Shown: positions 36,692 through 45,467 of the stretch, in pieces
Layout of the letters: each line of letters opens with the position of its first letter
How positions within the stretch are numbered: position 1 is the first letter of the stretch
Source: Streptomyces toxytricini
Lineage (GTDB): Bacteria; Actinomycetota; Actinomycetes; Streptomycetales; Streptomycetaceae
NCBI RefSeq assembly: GCF_014649915.1
Contig: NZ_BMTY01000012.1
Coordinates: forward strand, 157,852-221,851
DNA: 64,000 nucleotides
Direction: 5' to 3'
The notes under the pieces: generated by a model
Seen by the model: the letters and a program-made list of their open reading frames with translations, nothing else
Told to the model about the DNA's origin: nothing
Database searches by the model: none
Position numbers and translations under genes: made by a program

Positions 36692-36720
36692 TTGTGTACA
36701 CATGGGACACTCGGTACGCT
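36692..36720 (+). promoter_or_regulatory. Promoter and operator of the Phd/RelE pair
   Basis: TTGTGT (36692-36697) and TACGCT (36715-36720) are separated by 17 bp. The start point seven bases later coincides with the antitoxin ATG at 36728, implying a leaderless mRNA. A perfect palindrome TGTGTACACA at 36693-36702 overlaps the -35 box and is a natural site for autorepression by the antitoxin. Upstream at 36602-36652 the motif CATGTCCAGCAC occurs twice, with a third CCGTCCAGCAC. Confidence 0.6.
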
Positions 36721-36727
36721 TGAGGGC

Positions 36728-36997
36728 ATGACGCAGCCACTGCCCATGGAGTCCATCCGCGACGTGCGTGCGCACCTGGCGGAGGTCGTCGATCGCGCCG
36801 ACCGCGACGACGTGCCCACGGTGATCACACGCCGGGGCAAGGAAGTCGCCGCCGTCGTCTCCATCGAGGTGCTGCGCAAGTACCAGGAGTGGGAAGAGCG
36901 CGAGATCAACCGGATCATTGACGAGCGCATGGCCAACCCCGCGCCCGGCACCCCCCTCGAGGACGTCATGAGGGAGACGCTGGCGCGCGGTGAGTGA
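36728..36997 (+). CDS. Phd/YefM-family antitoxin
   Basis: 89 residues. N-terminal Phd DNA-binding fold: MESIRDVRAHLAEVVDRADR and TVITRRGKEVAAVVSIEVL; the C-terminal helix (EEREINRIIDERMANP) would wrap and neutralise the toxin. Overlaps the toxin gene by 8 bases. Expected to autoregulate through the palindrome at 36693-36702. The pair lies inside the 39-bp repeats. Confidence 0.93.
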   Translation: MTQPLPMESIRDVRAHLAEVVDRADRDDVPTVITRRGKEVAAVVSIEVLRKYQEWEEREINRIIDERMANPAPGTPLEDVMRETLARGE

Positions 36998-37304
36998 GTA
37001 CCGAACCGTCTTCCGCCCCGAGGCGCAGGCCGAGCTTCGCAAGATCCCTCGCGGCATGGCACTGCGCATCCTCGCCAAGCTGACGCAGCTGGAGGGCGAC
37101 CCCTTCGGCTTCAACACCACCGCGCCCGTGTCCCAACCGGAACGGCGCCGCCTGCGAGTCGGCGACTACCGAGTCGTCTACACCGTCGACAACGGAGAAC
37201 TCGTGGTGTGGGTCGTCCACGTCGGCCACGCTCCACCGTCTACGACGCCTGACCCGGGCAGATCAGCGGTCTGCGGACCATGTAAAGCCCGCAAGGGAGG
37301 GTGA
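36990..37304 (+). CDS. RelE/ParE-family toxin with frameshifted C-terminus
   Basis: 104 residues from GTG 36990. RelE fold: YRTVFRPEAQAELRKIP, LTQLEGDPFGFNTTA, RRLRVGDYRVVYTVDNGELV, VWVVHVGH (to His 80). The family normally ends a few residues after VGHR. Here the frame runs on into a Pro/Gly-rich tail (APPSTTPDPGRS...). Restoring one base after 37229 would give VGHRSTVYDA and a stop at 37250-37252, an 87-residue toxin of normal length. So the gene seems to have lost one C; activity may be reduced or lost. RelE enzymes cleave mRNA on the ribosome. Confidence 0.88.
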   Translation: MSEYRTVFRPEAQAELRKIPRGMALRILAKLTQLEGDPFGFNTTAPVSQPERRRLRVGDYRVVYTVDNGELVVWVVHVGHAPPSTTPDPGRSAVCGPCKARKGG

Positions 37305-37357
37305 ACGCCTGATGGGCGGTCAGCTGTCCCGGCACCGTCCCGGCACGGGCAAAGACC

Positions 37358-37387
37358 AAGGGCCCACCTCCGAGGAGGCGGGCCCTT
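37358..37387. terminator. Bidirectional terminator between relE and ychF
   Basis: Stem 37358-37371 with 37374-37387 (one A/C mismatch), two-base centre. Lies between the convergent toxin and ychF genes, inside the repeat-bounded segment, and may serve both. Confidence 0.75.
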
Positions 37388-37416
37388 CTGCACCTGCGTG
37401 TTTGCCCGGTGGGCGA

Positions 37417-37436
37417 CGTGGTGCTGATTCACACGC

Positions 37437-37455
<19 letters not shown>
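37417..37455. repeat. 39-bp direct repeat, copy 2 (overlapping ychF 3' end)
   Basis: Identical to 36518-36556. Bases 37437-37455 are the stop and last five codons of ychF plus one base, and 37417-37436 are its 3' flank. Placement over the end of a conserved gene, which stays intact, is typical of integrative-element attachment sites. Confidence 0.95.
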
Positions 37456-38525
<1,070 letters not shown>

Positions 38526-38660
38526 GTTGGCGACTTCCCGTAGCTGGAGGGGGCGACGGCCCGGGCGCGGGCCACCGGACAGTTTACTTTCCGATGGGCG
38601 CCGGTCGATGTACGCGTGTCCCCGCACGGATCGGGGGCCCGCCGCGCCTAGTTTGGTGGG

Positions 38661-39191
38661 GTGGAGCCATACAGGACGCGTTCGGCGGATCACCCGCAGC
38701 GACAGCAGCCGCGGCGGCCCGCCCGCGGCGGGCCCGCAGCGGCCGGCGTGCCCGCGCAGGGCGGCGGGCGGCCGCGGCCCCTGCCGGTGCGGCACGGCCG
38801 GCTGCCGAGGCCGCGGCTGACGGGGCTGGGCGGCGGGCTCTTCGCGTGCGCGTCGATGCTGCTCGTCGCCGGGATCGTCTGGCTGCTGTTCGGCGGCTCG
38901 CTGTTCGTGTACGGGCTGCTGTTCGTGCCGGTGGCGTCCGCGACGGCCCTGTGGGTGCGGCCCGCCGACCTGGTGACCGCGCCGATCTCCGCACCGATCG
39001 CCTTCGCCGCCGGGGTCTGGCCGATCTCCGGGGACTCGGGCGGCTTCGGCGCGCAGGTGATGGGCGTGGTCTCCGCGCTGTCGCTGCACGCCGGCTGGCT
39101 GTACGCGGGCACGCTCGCCGCCGCGCTCATCGCGGTCGTCCGCAAGGCGGTGCTGATGGGGCGGCGGCGGGTCCCCCGCCGGGCCGGCTGA
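38661..39191 (+). CDS. DUF6542-like membrane protein
   Basis: 176 residues from GTG 38661. A Gln/Arg/Pro-rich cytoplasmic N-terminus of about 50 residues precedes four membrane helices (GGGLFACASMLLVAGIVWLL, LFVYGLLFVPVASATALWV, LVTAPISAPIAFAAGVWPI, LYAGTLAAALIAVV). Function unknown. A TAGTTT hexamer ends six bases before the GTG and no RBS is seen, suggesting a leaderless transcript. Divergent from ychF. Confidence 0.8.
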   Translation: MEPYRTRSADHPQRQQPRRPARGGPAAAGVPAQGGGRPRPLPVRHGRLPRPRLTGLGGGLFACASMLLVAGIVWLLFGGSLFVYGLLFVPVASATALWVRPADLVTAPISAPIAFAAGVWPISGDSGGFGAQVMGVVSALSLHAGWLYAGTLAAALIAVVRKAVLMGRRRVPRRAG

Positions 39192-39234
39192 CCGGCCGCC
39201 CGGCCGGCGGCAGCCGCCGCCCCCGCCCCCTCCC

Positions 39235-39984
39235 CTACCGCGGCGCCGACGTCCGCGCCGCCATCGCCGCGCCGACGATCCCCGCGTTGTTCTGCAGCAC
39301 CGCCGGGACGATCTCGGCCCGGATCCCCTCGATCAGCGGCAGGAACTTCTCCGGCTTGCGGCTGACGCCGCCGCCGAGGATGAAGAGGTCCGGGGAGAAC
39401 AGCATCTCCACGTGCGCCAGGTATTTCTCCAGCCGGCGCGCCCACCGCTCCCAGGTGAGGTCCTGGTCCTCCTTGGCCTTGACCGAGGCGCGCTTCTCCG
39501 CGTCGTGCCCCTTGAGCTCCAGGTGTCCGAGCTCGGTGTTGGGGACGAGGTGGCCGTCCGTGAAGAGGGCGCTGCCGATGCCGGTGCCGAGCGTCAGCAT
39601 CATGACGGTGCCGCCGCGCCCCTTGCCTGCGCCGTACGCCATCTCCGCCACCCCGGCCGCGTCGGCGTCGTTGAGGACGGTGACGGGCCGGCCGCCGAGC
39701 CGCTGCGAGAGCCGGTCCGCCGCCTCGACGCCGATCCACCCCGGGTCCATGTTGGCGGCCGTACGGATCGTGCCGCCGGTGACGACGCCGGGGAAGGTCA
39801 CCCCGACGGGGCCGTCCCAGCCGAAGTGGCGGACCACCTCGACGACGCAGCCGGCCACCCCTTCGGGGGTCGCCGGCTGCGGTGTCAGCACTTTGTGGCG
39901 CTCCTGCGCCAGGTCGCCGCGGTCGAGGTCCACGGGCGCGCCCTTGATCCCCGTACCGCCGATGTCCACACCGAATAGCTGCAT
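39235..39984 (-). CDS. ppgK: Polyphosphate glucokinase (ROK family)
   Basis: 249 residues. Phosphorylates glucose with polyphosphate and/or ATP. GVDIGGTGIKGAPVDLD at the start, LTPQPATPEGVA, VGVTFPGVVTGG, NLNDADAAG-type motif as VLNDADAAGVAEMAYGAGK, LTLGTGIGSALF and LILGGGVSRK-type motif as FILGGGVSRKPEKFLP all match the PpgK subgroup of ROK kinases. Located 21 bp downstream of ispH on the same strand, so the two may share a transcript. Confidence 0.95.
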   Translation of the reverse strand: MQLFGVDIGGTGIKGAPVDLDRGDLAQERHKVLTPQPATPEGVAGCVVEVVRHFGWDGPVGVTFPGVVTGGTIRTAANMDPGWIGVEAADRLSQRLGGRPVTVLNDADAAGVAEMAYGAGKGRGGTVMMLTLGTGIGSALFTDGHLVPNTELGHLELKGHDAEKRASVKAKEDQDLTWERWARRLEKYLAHVEMLFSPDLFILGGGVSRKPEKFLPLIEGIRAEIVPAVLQNNAGIVGAAMAARTSAPR

Positions 39985-40005
39985 GGACTCACGGTACGGA
40001 AACCG

Positions 40006-41013
40006 CTACTGGTCTGCGACCAGGCCCGCGGCTTCGGCGCGCAGGTCCCGGCGGAGCTCCTTCGGCAGCGAGAAGGTGATCGACTCCTCGGCGGTCTTGA
40101 CGATCTCGACGTCCGCGAAGCCCCGCTCGGCCAGCCATTCGAGCACCTGCTCGACGAGGACCTCGGGGACGGAGGCGCCGGAGGTCAGGCCGACGGTGGT
40201 GACGCCGTCCAGCCAGGCCTCGTCGATCTCGCTGGCGTAGTCGACGAGGTGGGCGGCGCGGGCGCCGGCGTCGAGGGCGACCTCGACGAGGCGGATGGAG
40301 TTGGAGGAGTTCTTCGAGCCGACGACGATCACCAGGTCGGAGTCGGCGCCCATCGCCTTGACGGCGGCCTGCCGGTTGGAGGTGGCGTAGCAGATGTCGT
40401 CGCTCGGCGGGGAGACCAGCAGCGGGAACTTGGTCTTGAGCGCGTCGACCGTCTGCATCGTCTCGTCGACGGACAGGGTCGTCTGCGACAGCCAGACGAC
40501 CTTGGACTCGTCGCGGACGACGACCTTGTCGACGTCGTCGGGGCCGTCGACGATCGTGATGTGGTCCGGGGCCTCGCCGGAGGTGCCGATGACCTCCTCG
40601 TGGCCCTCGTGGCCGATGAGGAGGATGTCGAAGTCGTCCTTGGCGTACCGGACGGCCTCCTTGTGGACCTTCGTGACGAGCGGGCAGGTCGCGTCGATCG
40701 TGGCGAGCCTGCCGCGGGCCGCCTCCTCGTGCACGACGGGGGCCACGCCGTGCGCCGAGAACATCACGATGTTGCCCGGGGGGACTTCCTCCGTCTTCTC
40801 GACGAAGATGGCGCCCTTCTTGCGGAGGGTCTCGACGACGTACTTGTTGTGCACGATCTCGTGGCGGACGTACACCGGCGCCCCGTACTGCTCCAGGGCC
40901 TTCTCGACGGCGATCACGGCTCGGTCCACGCCGGCGCAGTAGCCGCGCGGGGCGGCGAGCAGGACGCGGCGGGAAGCGGGAGCAGGGGCGGCGGCAGCAC
41001 TCATGCGGTCCAT
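40006..41013 (-). CDS. ispH: 4-hydroxy-3-methylbut-2-enyl diphosphate reductase
   Basis: 335 residues from ATG 41013; ATG 41004 is nearly as good, and 41046 is an unlikely longer start. Last step of the MEP isoprenoid pathway, making IPP and DMAPP. The three [4Fe-4S] Cys lie in APRGYCAGVDRA, DATCPLVTKVHKEA and SDDICYATSNRQ; catalytic Glu/His region SAHGVAP and IGHEGHEEVIGT. Divergent from xseA. Confidence 0.96.
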   Translation of the reverse strand: MDRMSAAAAPAPASRRVLLAAPRGYCAGVDRAVIAVEKALEQYGAPVYVRHEIVHNKYVVETLRKKGAIFVEKTEEVPPGNIVMFSAHGVAPVVHEEAARGRLATIDATCPLVTKVHKEAVRYAKDDFDILLIGHEGHEEVIGTSGEAPDHITIVDGPDDVDKVVVRDESKVVWLSQTTLSVDETMQTVDALKTKFPLLVSPPSDDICYATSNRQAAVKAMGADSDLVIVVGSKNSSNSIRLVEVALDAGARAAHLVDYASEIDEAWLDGVTTVGLTSGASVPEVLVEQVLEWLAERGFADVEIVKTAEESITFSLPKELRRDLRAEAAGLVADQ

Positions 41014-41119
41014 CGTACGGGGGTGCCGGGCAGCCGGTACGCCCACCGGGCGCGGCGGCGGGGCAGGCCGCGGCGCGGGCGCGGCAGACGGTGTCGGTGC
41101 GGGCGGCTAGCCTGCCTGC

Positions 41120-42349
41120 ATGGGTCTGAATACGTCGGCCGAGGCGCCGCTGCCCGTCGGCCAGGTGTCCCGGCTCATCGGGGGCTGGATCGACCGGCTC
41201 GGCCAGGTGTGGGTGGAGGGGCAGATCACCCAGCTCTCGCGGCGGCCGGGGGCGGGGGTGGTGTTCCTGACGCTGCGCGACCCCGCGCACGACGTGTCGA
41301 TCGGCGTGACCTGCTTCCGGCAGGTCTTCGACGACGTCGCGGACGCGGTGACCGAGGGCTCGCGGGTGGTGGTCCTGGCCAAGCCCGAGTGGTACGCGCC
41401 GCGCGGCCAGCTGTCGCTGCGCGCGGCGGAGATAAGGCCGGTCGGGATCGGGGAGCTGCTGGCGCGGCTGGAGCGGCTCAAGCGGTCGCTGGCCTCGGAG
41501 GGGCTGTTCGCGCTGGACCGCAAGAAGCCGCTGCCGTTCCTGCCGCAGCTGATCGGGCTGGTGGTGGGGCGGGCGTCGGCCGCCGAGCGGGACGTGCTGG
41601 AGAACGCGCGCCGGCGGTGGCCGGCGGTCCGCTTCGAGGTGCGCAACGTCGCGGTGCAGGGCGTGCACGCGGTGCCGCAGGTGGTCCAGGCGGTCAAGGA
41701 GCTCGACGACCTGCCCGAGGTCGACGTGATCATCGTGGCGCGCGGCGGCGGCAGCGTGGAGGACCTGCTGCCGTTCTCCGACGAGGAGGTCGTCCGGGCC
41801 GTCGCCGCGGCGCGCACGCCGGTCGTGTCGGCGATCGGGCACGAGCCGGACTCGCCGCTGCTGGACCTGGTCGCCGACCTGCGGGCCTCGACGCCCACGG
41901 ACGCGGCCAAGAAGGTCGTACCGGACGTGGGCGAGGAGCTGGAGCGGGTGCAGCAGCTGCGGGGGCGGGGCCTGCGCGCCGTACGGGCGCTGCTCGACCG
42001 GGAGGAGCGGGGGCTGGCGCACGCGCTGGCGCGGCCGGTCTTCGTGCACCCGCAGCGGATGGTGGAGACCCGCGAGGACGAGCTGGAGGCGCTGCTGGGG
42101 CGGAGCCGGCGGACGCTGCGGCACCTGCTGGACCGGGCCGACTCGGAGCTGGCGCACACGCTGGCGCGGGTGGTGGCGCTGTCGCCGGCGGCGACGCTGG
42201 AGCGCGGGTACGCGGTGCTCCAGCGGGCCGACGGGCATGTGGTGCGCTCGCCGGAGGAGGCCCCGCCGGGCGAGGAGCTGCGGGCGCGGGTCGCGGAGGG
42301 CGAGTTCCGCGTCCGGGTGGCCGAAGGCGGGCCGGCGGCGGGCGGCTGA
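41120..42349 (+). CDS. xseA: Exodeoxyribonuclease VII large subunit
   Basis: 409 residues. N-terminal OB fold (VGQVSRLIGGWIDRLGQVWV, GQITQLSRRPGAGVVFLTLR), catalytic region (LPQLIGLVVGRASAAERDVL, VDVIIVARGGGSVEDLLPF, AIGHEPDSPLLDLVADLRAS), C-terminal coiled coil and small beta tail. Degrades single-stranded DNA with XseB. TAGCCT at 41108-41113 ends six bases before the ATG and no RBS is seen, so the mRNA may be leaderless. xseB follows after 118 bp. Confidence 0.96.
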   Translation: MGLNTSAEAPLPVGQVSRLIGGWIDRLGQVWVEGQITQLSRRPGAGVVFLTLRDPAHDVSIGVTCFRQVFDDVADAVTEGSRVVVLAKPEWYAPRGQLSLRAAEIRPVGIGELLARLERLKRSLASEGLFALDRKKPLPFLPQLIGLVVGRASAAERDVLENARRRWPAVRFEVRNVAVQGVHAVPQVVQAVKELDDLPEVDVIIVARGGGSVEDLLPFSDEEVVRAVAAARTPVVSAIGHEPDSPLLDLVADLRASTPTDAAKKVVPDVGEELERVQQLRGRGLRAVRALLDREERGLAHALARPVFVHPQRMVETREDELEALLGRSRRTLRHLLDRADSELAHTLARVVALSPAATLERGYAVLQRADGHVVRSPEEAPPGEELRARVAEGEFRVRVAEGGPAAGG

Positions 42350-42467
42350 ACGGGCCGGGCGGCGGCCGGACGGGCCGGCCGCGGGAGCGCGCCGACCGGG
42401 CGGGCGGTCAGGCCGACTTGACGAATCATGTGCGTGTTGCACCTGGGTGGACGAGATCCGAGGCGGA

Positions 42468-42701
42468 ATGGGAATGGCAGCAGAGAACACGGCGTTGGGC
42501 TACGAGCAGGCCCGCGACGAGCTGATCGAGGTCGTCCGCAGGCTGGAGGCCGGAGGCACCTCGCTGGAGGAGTCGCTCGCGCTCTGGGAGCGGGGCGAGG
42601 AACTGGCGGCGGTGTGCCGGCGCTGGCTGGAGGGCGCCCGCGCCCGGCTGGACTCGGCGATCGCCGCGCGCGAGGAGGCGGGGGAGGGCCGGGAGGACTG
42701 A
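42468..42701 (+). CDS. xseB: Exodeoxyribonuclease VII small subunit
   Basis: 77 residues from ATG 42468 (ATG 42474 also possible), with AGGCGG just upstream. Helical-hairpin protein: LGYEQARDELIEVVRRLEAG, SLEESLALWERGEELAAVCR, WLEGARARLDSA. Several copies wrap around the XseA coiled coil. Operon partner of xseA. Confidence 0.95.
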   Translation: MGMAAENTALGYEQARDELIEVVRRLEAGGTSLEESLALWERGEELAAVCRRWLEGARARLDSAIAAREEAGEGRED

Positions 42702-42770
42702 GGAGGGCACGGGCGGAAGCCCGGCCTCCGAGGGGCCGGAGGGTGATGCGAGCCACCGGTGGCCGGATTT

Positions 42771-42802
42771 AGTTGAAAATTCGACTAGTTTCGGCGTACA
42801 GT
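42771..42802 (+). promoter_or_regulatory. Promoter and candidate operator of the RutE-like gene
   Basis: TTGAAA (42773-42778) and TACAGT (42797-42802) with 18-bp spacing form a good vegetative promoter. An imperfect inverted repeat AGTTGAA-AA-TTCGACT at 42771-42786 (one mismatch) covers the -35 box and could be a repressor site. Confidence 0.6.
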
Positions 42803-42844
42803 CAGTGCATCGCTGCACCTCTCCGCATGGAAGAAGGCTTTCCC

Positions 42845-43435
42845 ATGTCCCTCGTTCTTGACCCCGCCGCGCAGGACCTCCTGTTCCGCGAGGCCCGCAC
42901 CGCCAACACCTTCTCCGACGAGCCGGTGACCGAGGAGCAGGTCCAGGCGATCTACGACCTGGTCAAGTACGGCCCCACCGCCTTCAACTCGACGCCGCTG
43001 CGCATCACGCTCGTGCGCTCCCCCGAGGCCCGCGAGCGCCTCGTGAACCTGATGGCCGAGGGCAACCAGGCGAAGACCGCCGCCGCGCCGCTCGTCGCGA
43101 TCCTCTCCGCGGACAACGAGTTCCACGAGGAGCTGCCGACCCTGCTGCCGCACTTCCCGCAGGCCAAGGACGTCTTCTTCAGCGAGCGCCCGGCCCGCGA
43201 GCAGTCCGCCGTGATGAACGCCGCCATGCAGGCCGCGTACTTCATCGTCGGCGTCCGCGCCGCCGGCCTGGCCGCGGGTCCGATGGGCGGCCTGGACTAC
43301 GCGGGCGTCCAGAAGGAGTTCCTGGACGACGACCACACCCCGCTGATGGTGGTCAACATCGGCAAGCCCGGCCCGGACGCCTGGCACCCGCGCGGCCCGC
43401 GCCTGGGCATCGACGAGGTCATCACCACCGTCTGA
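42845..43435 (+). CDS. Malonic semialdehyde reductase (RutE)-like nitroreductase
   Basis: 196 residues. Flavin nitroreductase fold: LFREARTANTFSDEPVTEEQ, AIYDLVKYGPTAFNSTPLR, SAVMNAAMQAAYFIVGVRAA, GLAAGPMGG, VVNIGKPGPDAWHPRGPRL. Closest recognised group is RutE/HadB, which reduces malonic semialdehyde in pyrimidine catabolism, but no other rut genes are present and a general quinone or nitro-reductase role is possible. Own promoter upstream and a strong terminator downstream. Confidence 0.9.
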   Translation: MSLVLDPAAQDLLFREARTANTFSDEPVTEEQVQAIYDLVKYGPTAFNSTPLRITLVRSPEARERLVNLMAEGNQAKTAAAPLVAILSADNEFHEELPTLLPHFPQAKDVFFSERPAREQSAVMNAAMQAAYFIVGVRAAGLAAGPMGGLDYAGVQKEFLDDDHTPLMVVNIGKPGPDAWHPRGPRLGIDEVITTV

Positions 43436-43456
43436 CGGCCCCGCCCGCGCCAAGCA

Positions 43457-43497
43457 GAAGGCCCCGCCACCCCGGTCCCCCGGGGTGCGGGGCCTTC
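43457..43497. terminator. Bidirectional terminator
   Basis: Long GC stem (GAAGGCCCCGC... with ...GCGGGGCCTTC) between the convergent nitroreductase and DUF4245 genes, followed by TTCC on one side and preceded by CAGAAG on the other. Confidence 0.8.
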
Positions 43498-43523
43498 CGC
43501 GTGCGCGCGGGCCGCCCGCCCTG

Positions 43524-44048
43524 CTAGGCCTTCTTGAACTCCAGCGCCGCCGCCATCCGGCCGAGGTCCTCGAACGGCGCGGTTCCGGTCACCACCGTGA
43601 CGTGGCCCTGCTCCTGCCGGACCAGGGCGTCGTACTTCTCGCCCTCCCAGCGCTCCCACTCCAGGCCGCCGACCTGCTGCGTCCGCCCGGTGGCCTTCGC
43701 CTTCTGGGTGACCTTGGACAGGTATCCGGCCGAGGCGTCGCTCGACTGCTCTACGGCGACGTACTGGTTCTGCGGGTCGAGGAAGCCGAGGTGCCAGCGG
43801 TGCGCCTCGCGCCGGTCGAACTTCACCGAGGTCGCCCGCCACTCCTCCGGCAGGCCCACCGGCGCCGCGAGGGGGTACGGCGCCGCGCGCCGGGCGGTGA
43901 GCGTTTCCACCCGGTAGTCGACGACGTGCGTCGGATCGGCCTCGTCGTCGTGCGGGACGAACATGTAGATCCCCGCCACGACCACACCGATGACCGCCAG
44001 CGACCGGACCATGTCCCAGACTGTCTGCTTGCCCTTCATACCTGCCAC
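43524..44048 (-). CDS. DUF4245-type membrane-anchored protein
   Basis: 174 residues from GTG 44048 (ATG 44039 also possible). Begins GMKGKQTVWDMVRSLAVIG, then one membrane helix and the extracytoplasmic DUF4245 domain (VDYRVETLTARRAAPYPLAA, LPEEWRATSVKFD, WHLGFLDPQNQYVAVEQS). Conserved across actinobacteria, almost always next to glpX as here; function unknown. Divergent from glpX with about 275 bp between. Confidence 0.87.
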   Translation of the reverse strand: MAGMKGKQTVWDMVRSLAVIGVVVAGIYMFVPHDDEADPTHVVDYRVETLTARRAAPYPLAAPVGLPEEWRATSVKFDRREAHRWHLGFLDPQNQYVAVEQSSDASAGYLSKVTQKAKATGRTQQVGGLEWERWEGEKYDALVRQEQGHVTVVTGTAPFEDLGRMAAALEFKKA

Positions 44049-44140
44049 GCACCCATCGTCCCCCATCGCCGGCGGCGATCACCGCCGGGGTGGGTGCGCC
44101 GGCCGCGCGGCGCGCCGGGGGGCGCCGTACGTGAGCCGTA

Positions 44141-44197
44141 CGCAAGCCGCGCCCGAGGCATGCGCAAGCCGTGTCCGAGGCATGCGCAAGGCGTCCG
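44141..44197. repeat. 22-bp tandem repeat upstream of glpX
   Basis: Units at 44141-44162 and 44163-44184 (CGCAAGCCG, two variable bases, CCGAGGCATG) differ at two positions, followed by a partial third unit from 44185. In the DUF4245-glpX divergent region; may affect promoter architecture or be neutral slippage. Confidence 0.85.
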
Positions 44198-44323
44198 CTC
44201 AGGCCAAACCCTCGACCGATAACCCGCTCATACGTGACCCGGTCTGCTCAGTTTGTCGACGTGACGATAGAGTTCCCACACCCTCACCTTCCCGGCCGTC
44301 GTCGTACAGAAAGGTGCGCTCCG

Positions 44324-45355
44324 ATGACCGAGCACAACCTGCCGCCCCAGCTCGAAGTCGCCCCCGAGGCCCCCGACCGCAACCTCGCCCTGGAGCTCGT
44401 CCGGGTGACCGAGGCCGCCGCCATGGCCGCGGGCCGCTGGGTCGGGCGCGGCGACAAGATCGGCGCCGACGGTGCGGCGGTCAACGCGATGCGGACCCTG
44501 ATCTCCACCGTCTCGATGAACGGCGTCGTCGTCATCGGCGAGGGCGAGAAGGACGAAGCCCCGATGCTCTACAACGGCGAGCGGGTCGGCGACGGCTCCG
44601 GCGCCGAGGTGGACATCGCCGTCGACCCGATCGACGGCACCACCCTGAACGCCAAGGGCATGCCGAACGCGATCGCCGTGCTGGCGGCCGCGGACCGCGG
44701 CACCATGTTCGACCCGTCCGCGGTGTTCTACATGGAGAAGCTGGTCACGGGCCCGGAGGCGGCCGACTTCGTCGACATCAACGCCCCGGTGTCGGTGAAC
44801 ATCCGCCGCGTCGCGAAGGCCAAGAACATGGCAGTCGAGGACGTCACCGTCGTCATCCTGGACCGCCCCCGTCACGAGGGCATCGTCCGGGAGATCCGCG
44901 AGACGGGCGCCCGCATCAAGTTCATCTCCGACGGCGACGTCGCCGGCTCCGTCATGGCGGTCCGCGAGGATACCGGCGTCGACCTCCTGATGGGTATCGG
45001 CGGCACCCCGGAGGGCATCATCTCGGCCTGCGCCATCAAGTGCCTGGGCGGTGTCATCCAGGGCAAGCTGTGGCCCAAGGACGAGGCGGAGCGCCAGAAG
45101 GCCATCGACGCGGGCCACGACCTGGACCGCGTCCTGACCACGAACGACCTGGTGTCCGGCGACAACGTCTTCTTCGTCGCCACCGGCATCACGGACGGCG
45201 AGCTGCTGCGCGGCGTGCACTACCGCTCGGAGACCGCGACGACGTCCTCCCTGGTCATGCGCTCGAAGTCGGGCACGATCCGCAAGATCGACTCCACGCA
45301 CCGCCTGTCGAAGCTGCGCGCGTACAGCGCGATCGACTTCGACCGGGCCCAGTAG
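44324..45355 (+). CDS. glpX: Class II fructose-1,6-bisphosphatase
   Basis: 343 residues from ATG 44324; the frame stays open upstream to 44171, but that part is not GlpX-like. Gluconeogenic FBPase: metal/substrate motifs GEGEKDEAPMLYNGE, DIAVDPIDGTTLNAKG, GDVAGSVMAV, MGIGGTPEGIISACAIKC. Starts LPPQLEVAPEAPDRNLALEL as in other Streptomyces GlpX proteins. Monocistronic, with a strong terminator at 45407-45450. Confidence 0.97.
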   Translation: MTEHNLPPQLEVAPEAPDRNLALELVRVTEAAAMAAGRWVGRGDKIGADGAAVNAMRTLISTVSMNGVVVIGEGEKDEAPMLYNGERVGDGSGAEVDIAVDPIDGTTLNAKGMPNAIAVLAAADRGTMFDPSAVFYMEKLVTGPEAADFVDINAPVSVNIRRVAKAKNMAVEDVTVVILDRPRHEGIVREIRETGARIKFISDGDVAGSVMAVREDTGVDLLMGIGGTPEGIISACAIKCLGGVIQGKLWPKDEAERQKAIDAGHDLDRVLTTNDLVSGDNVFFVATGITDGELLRGVHYRSETATTSSLVMRSKSGTIRKIDSTHRLSKLRAYSAIDFDRAQ

Positions 45356-45406
45356 GGGCTGGAGCGCCCGTACGAGCGCACCCGGGCCGGCGGCTGCGCC
45401 GGCACA

Positions 45407-45450
45407 GCGAGAGGGGCGGTTCCCGTGTGCGGCGGGACCGCCCCTCTCGC
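45407..45450. terminator. Bidirectional terminator between glpX and the WhiB-like gene
   Basis: Arms 45407-45425 and 45433-45450 pair over 18 bp with a one-base bulge. It lies between the convergent glpX and WhiB-like genes. Confidence 0.88.
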
Positions 45451-45467
45451 GTGGCCGTGTGCGGGGC

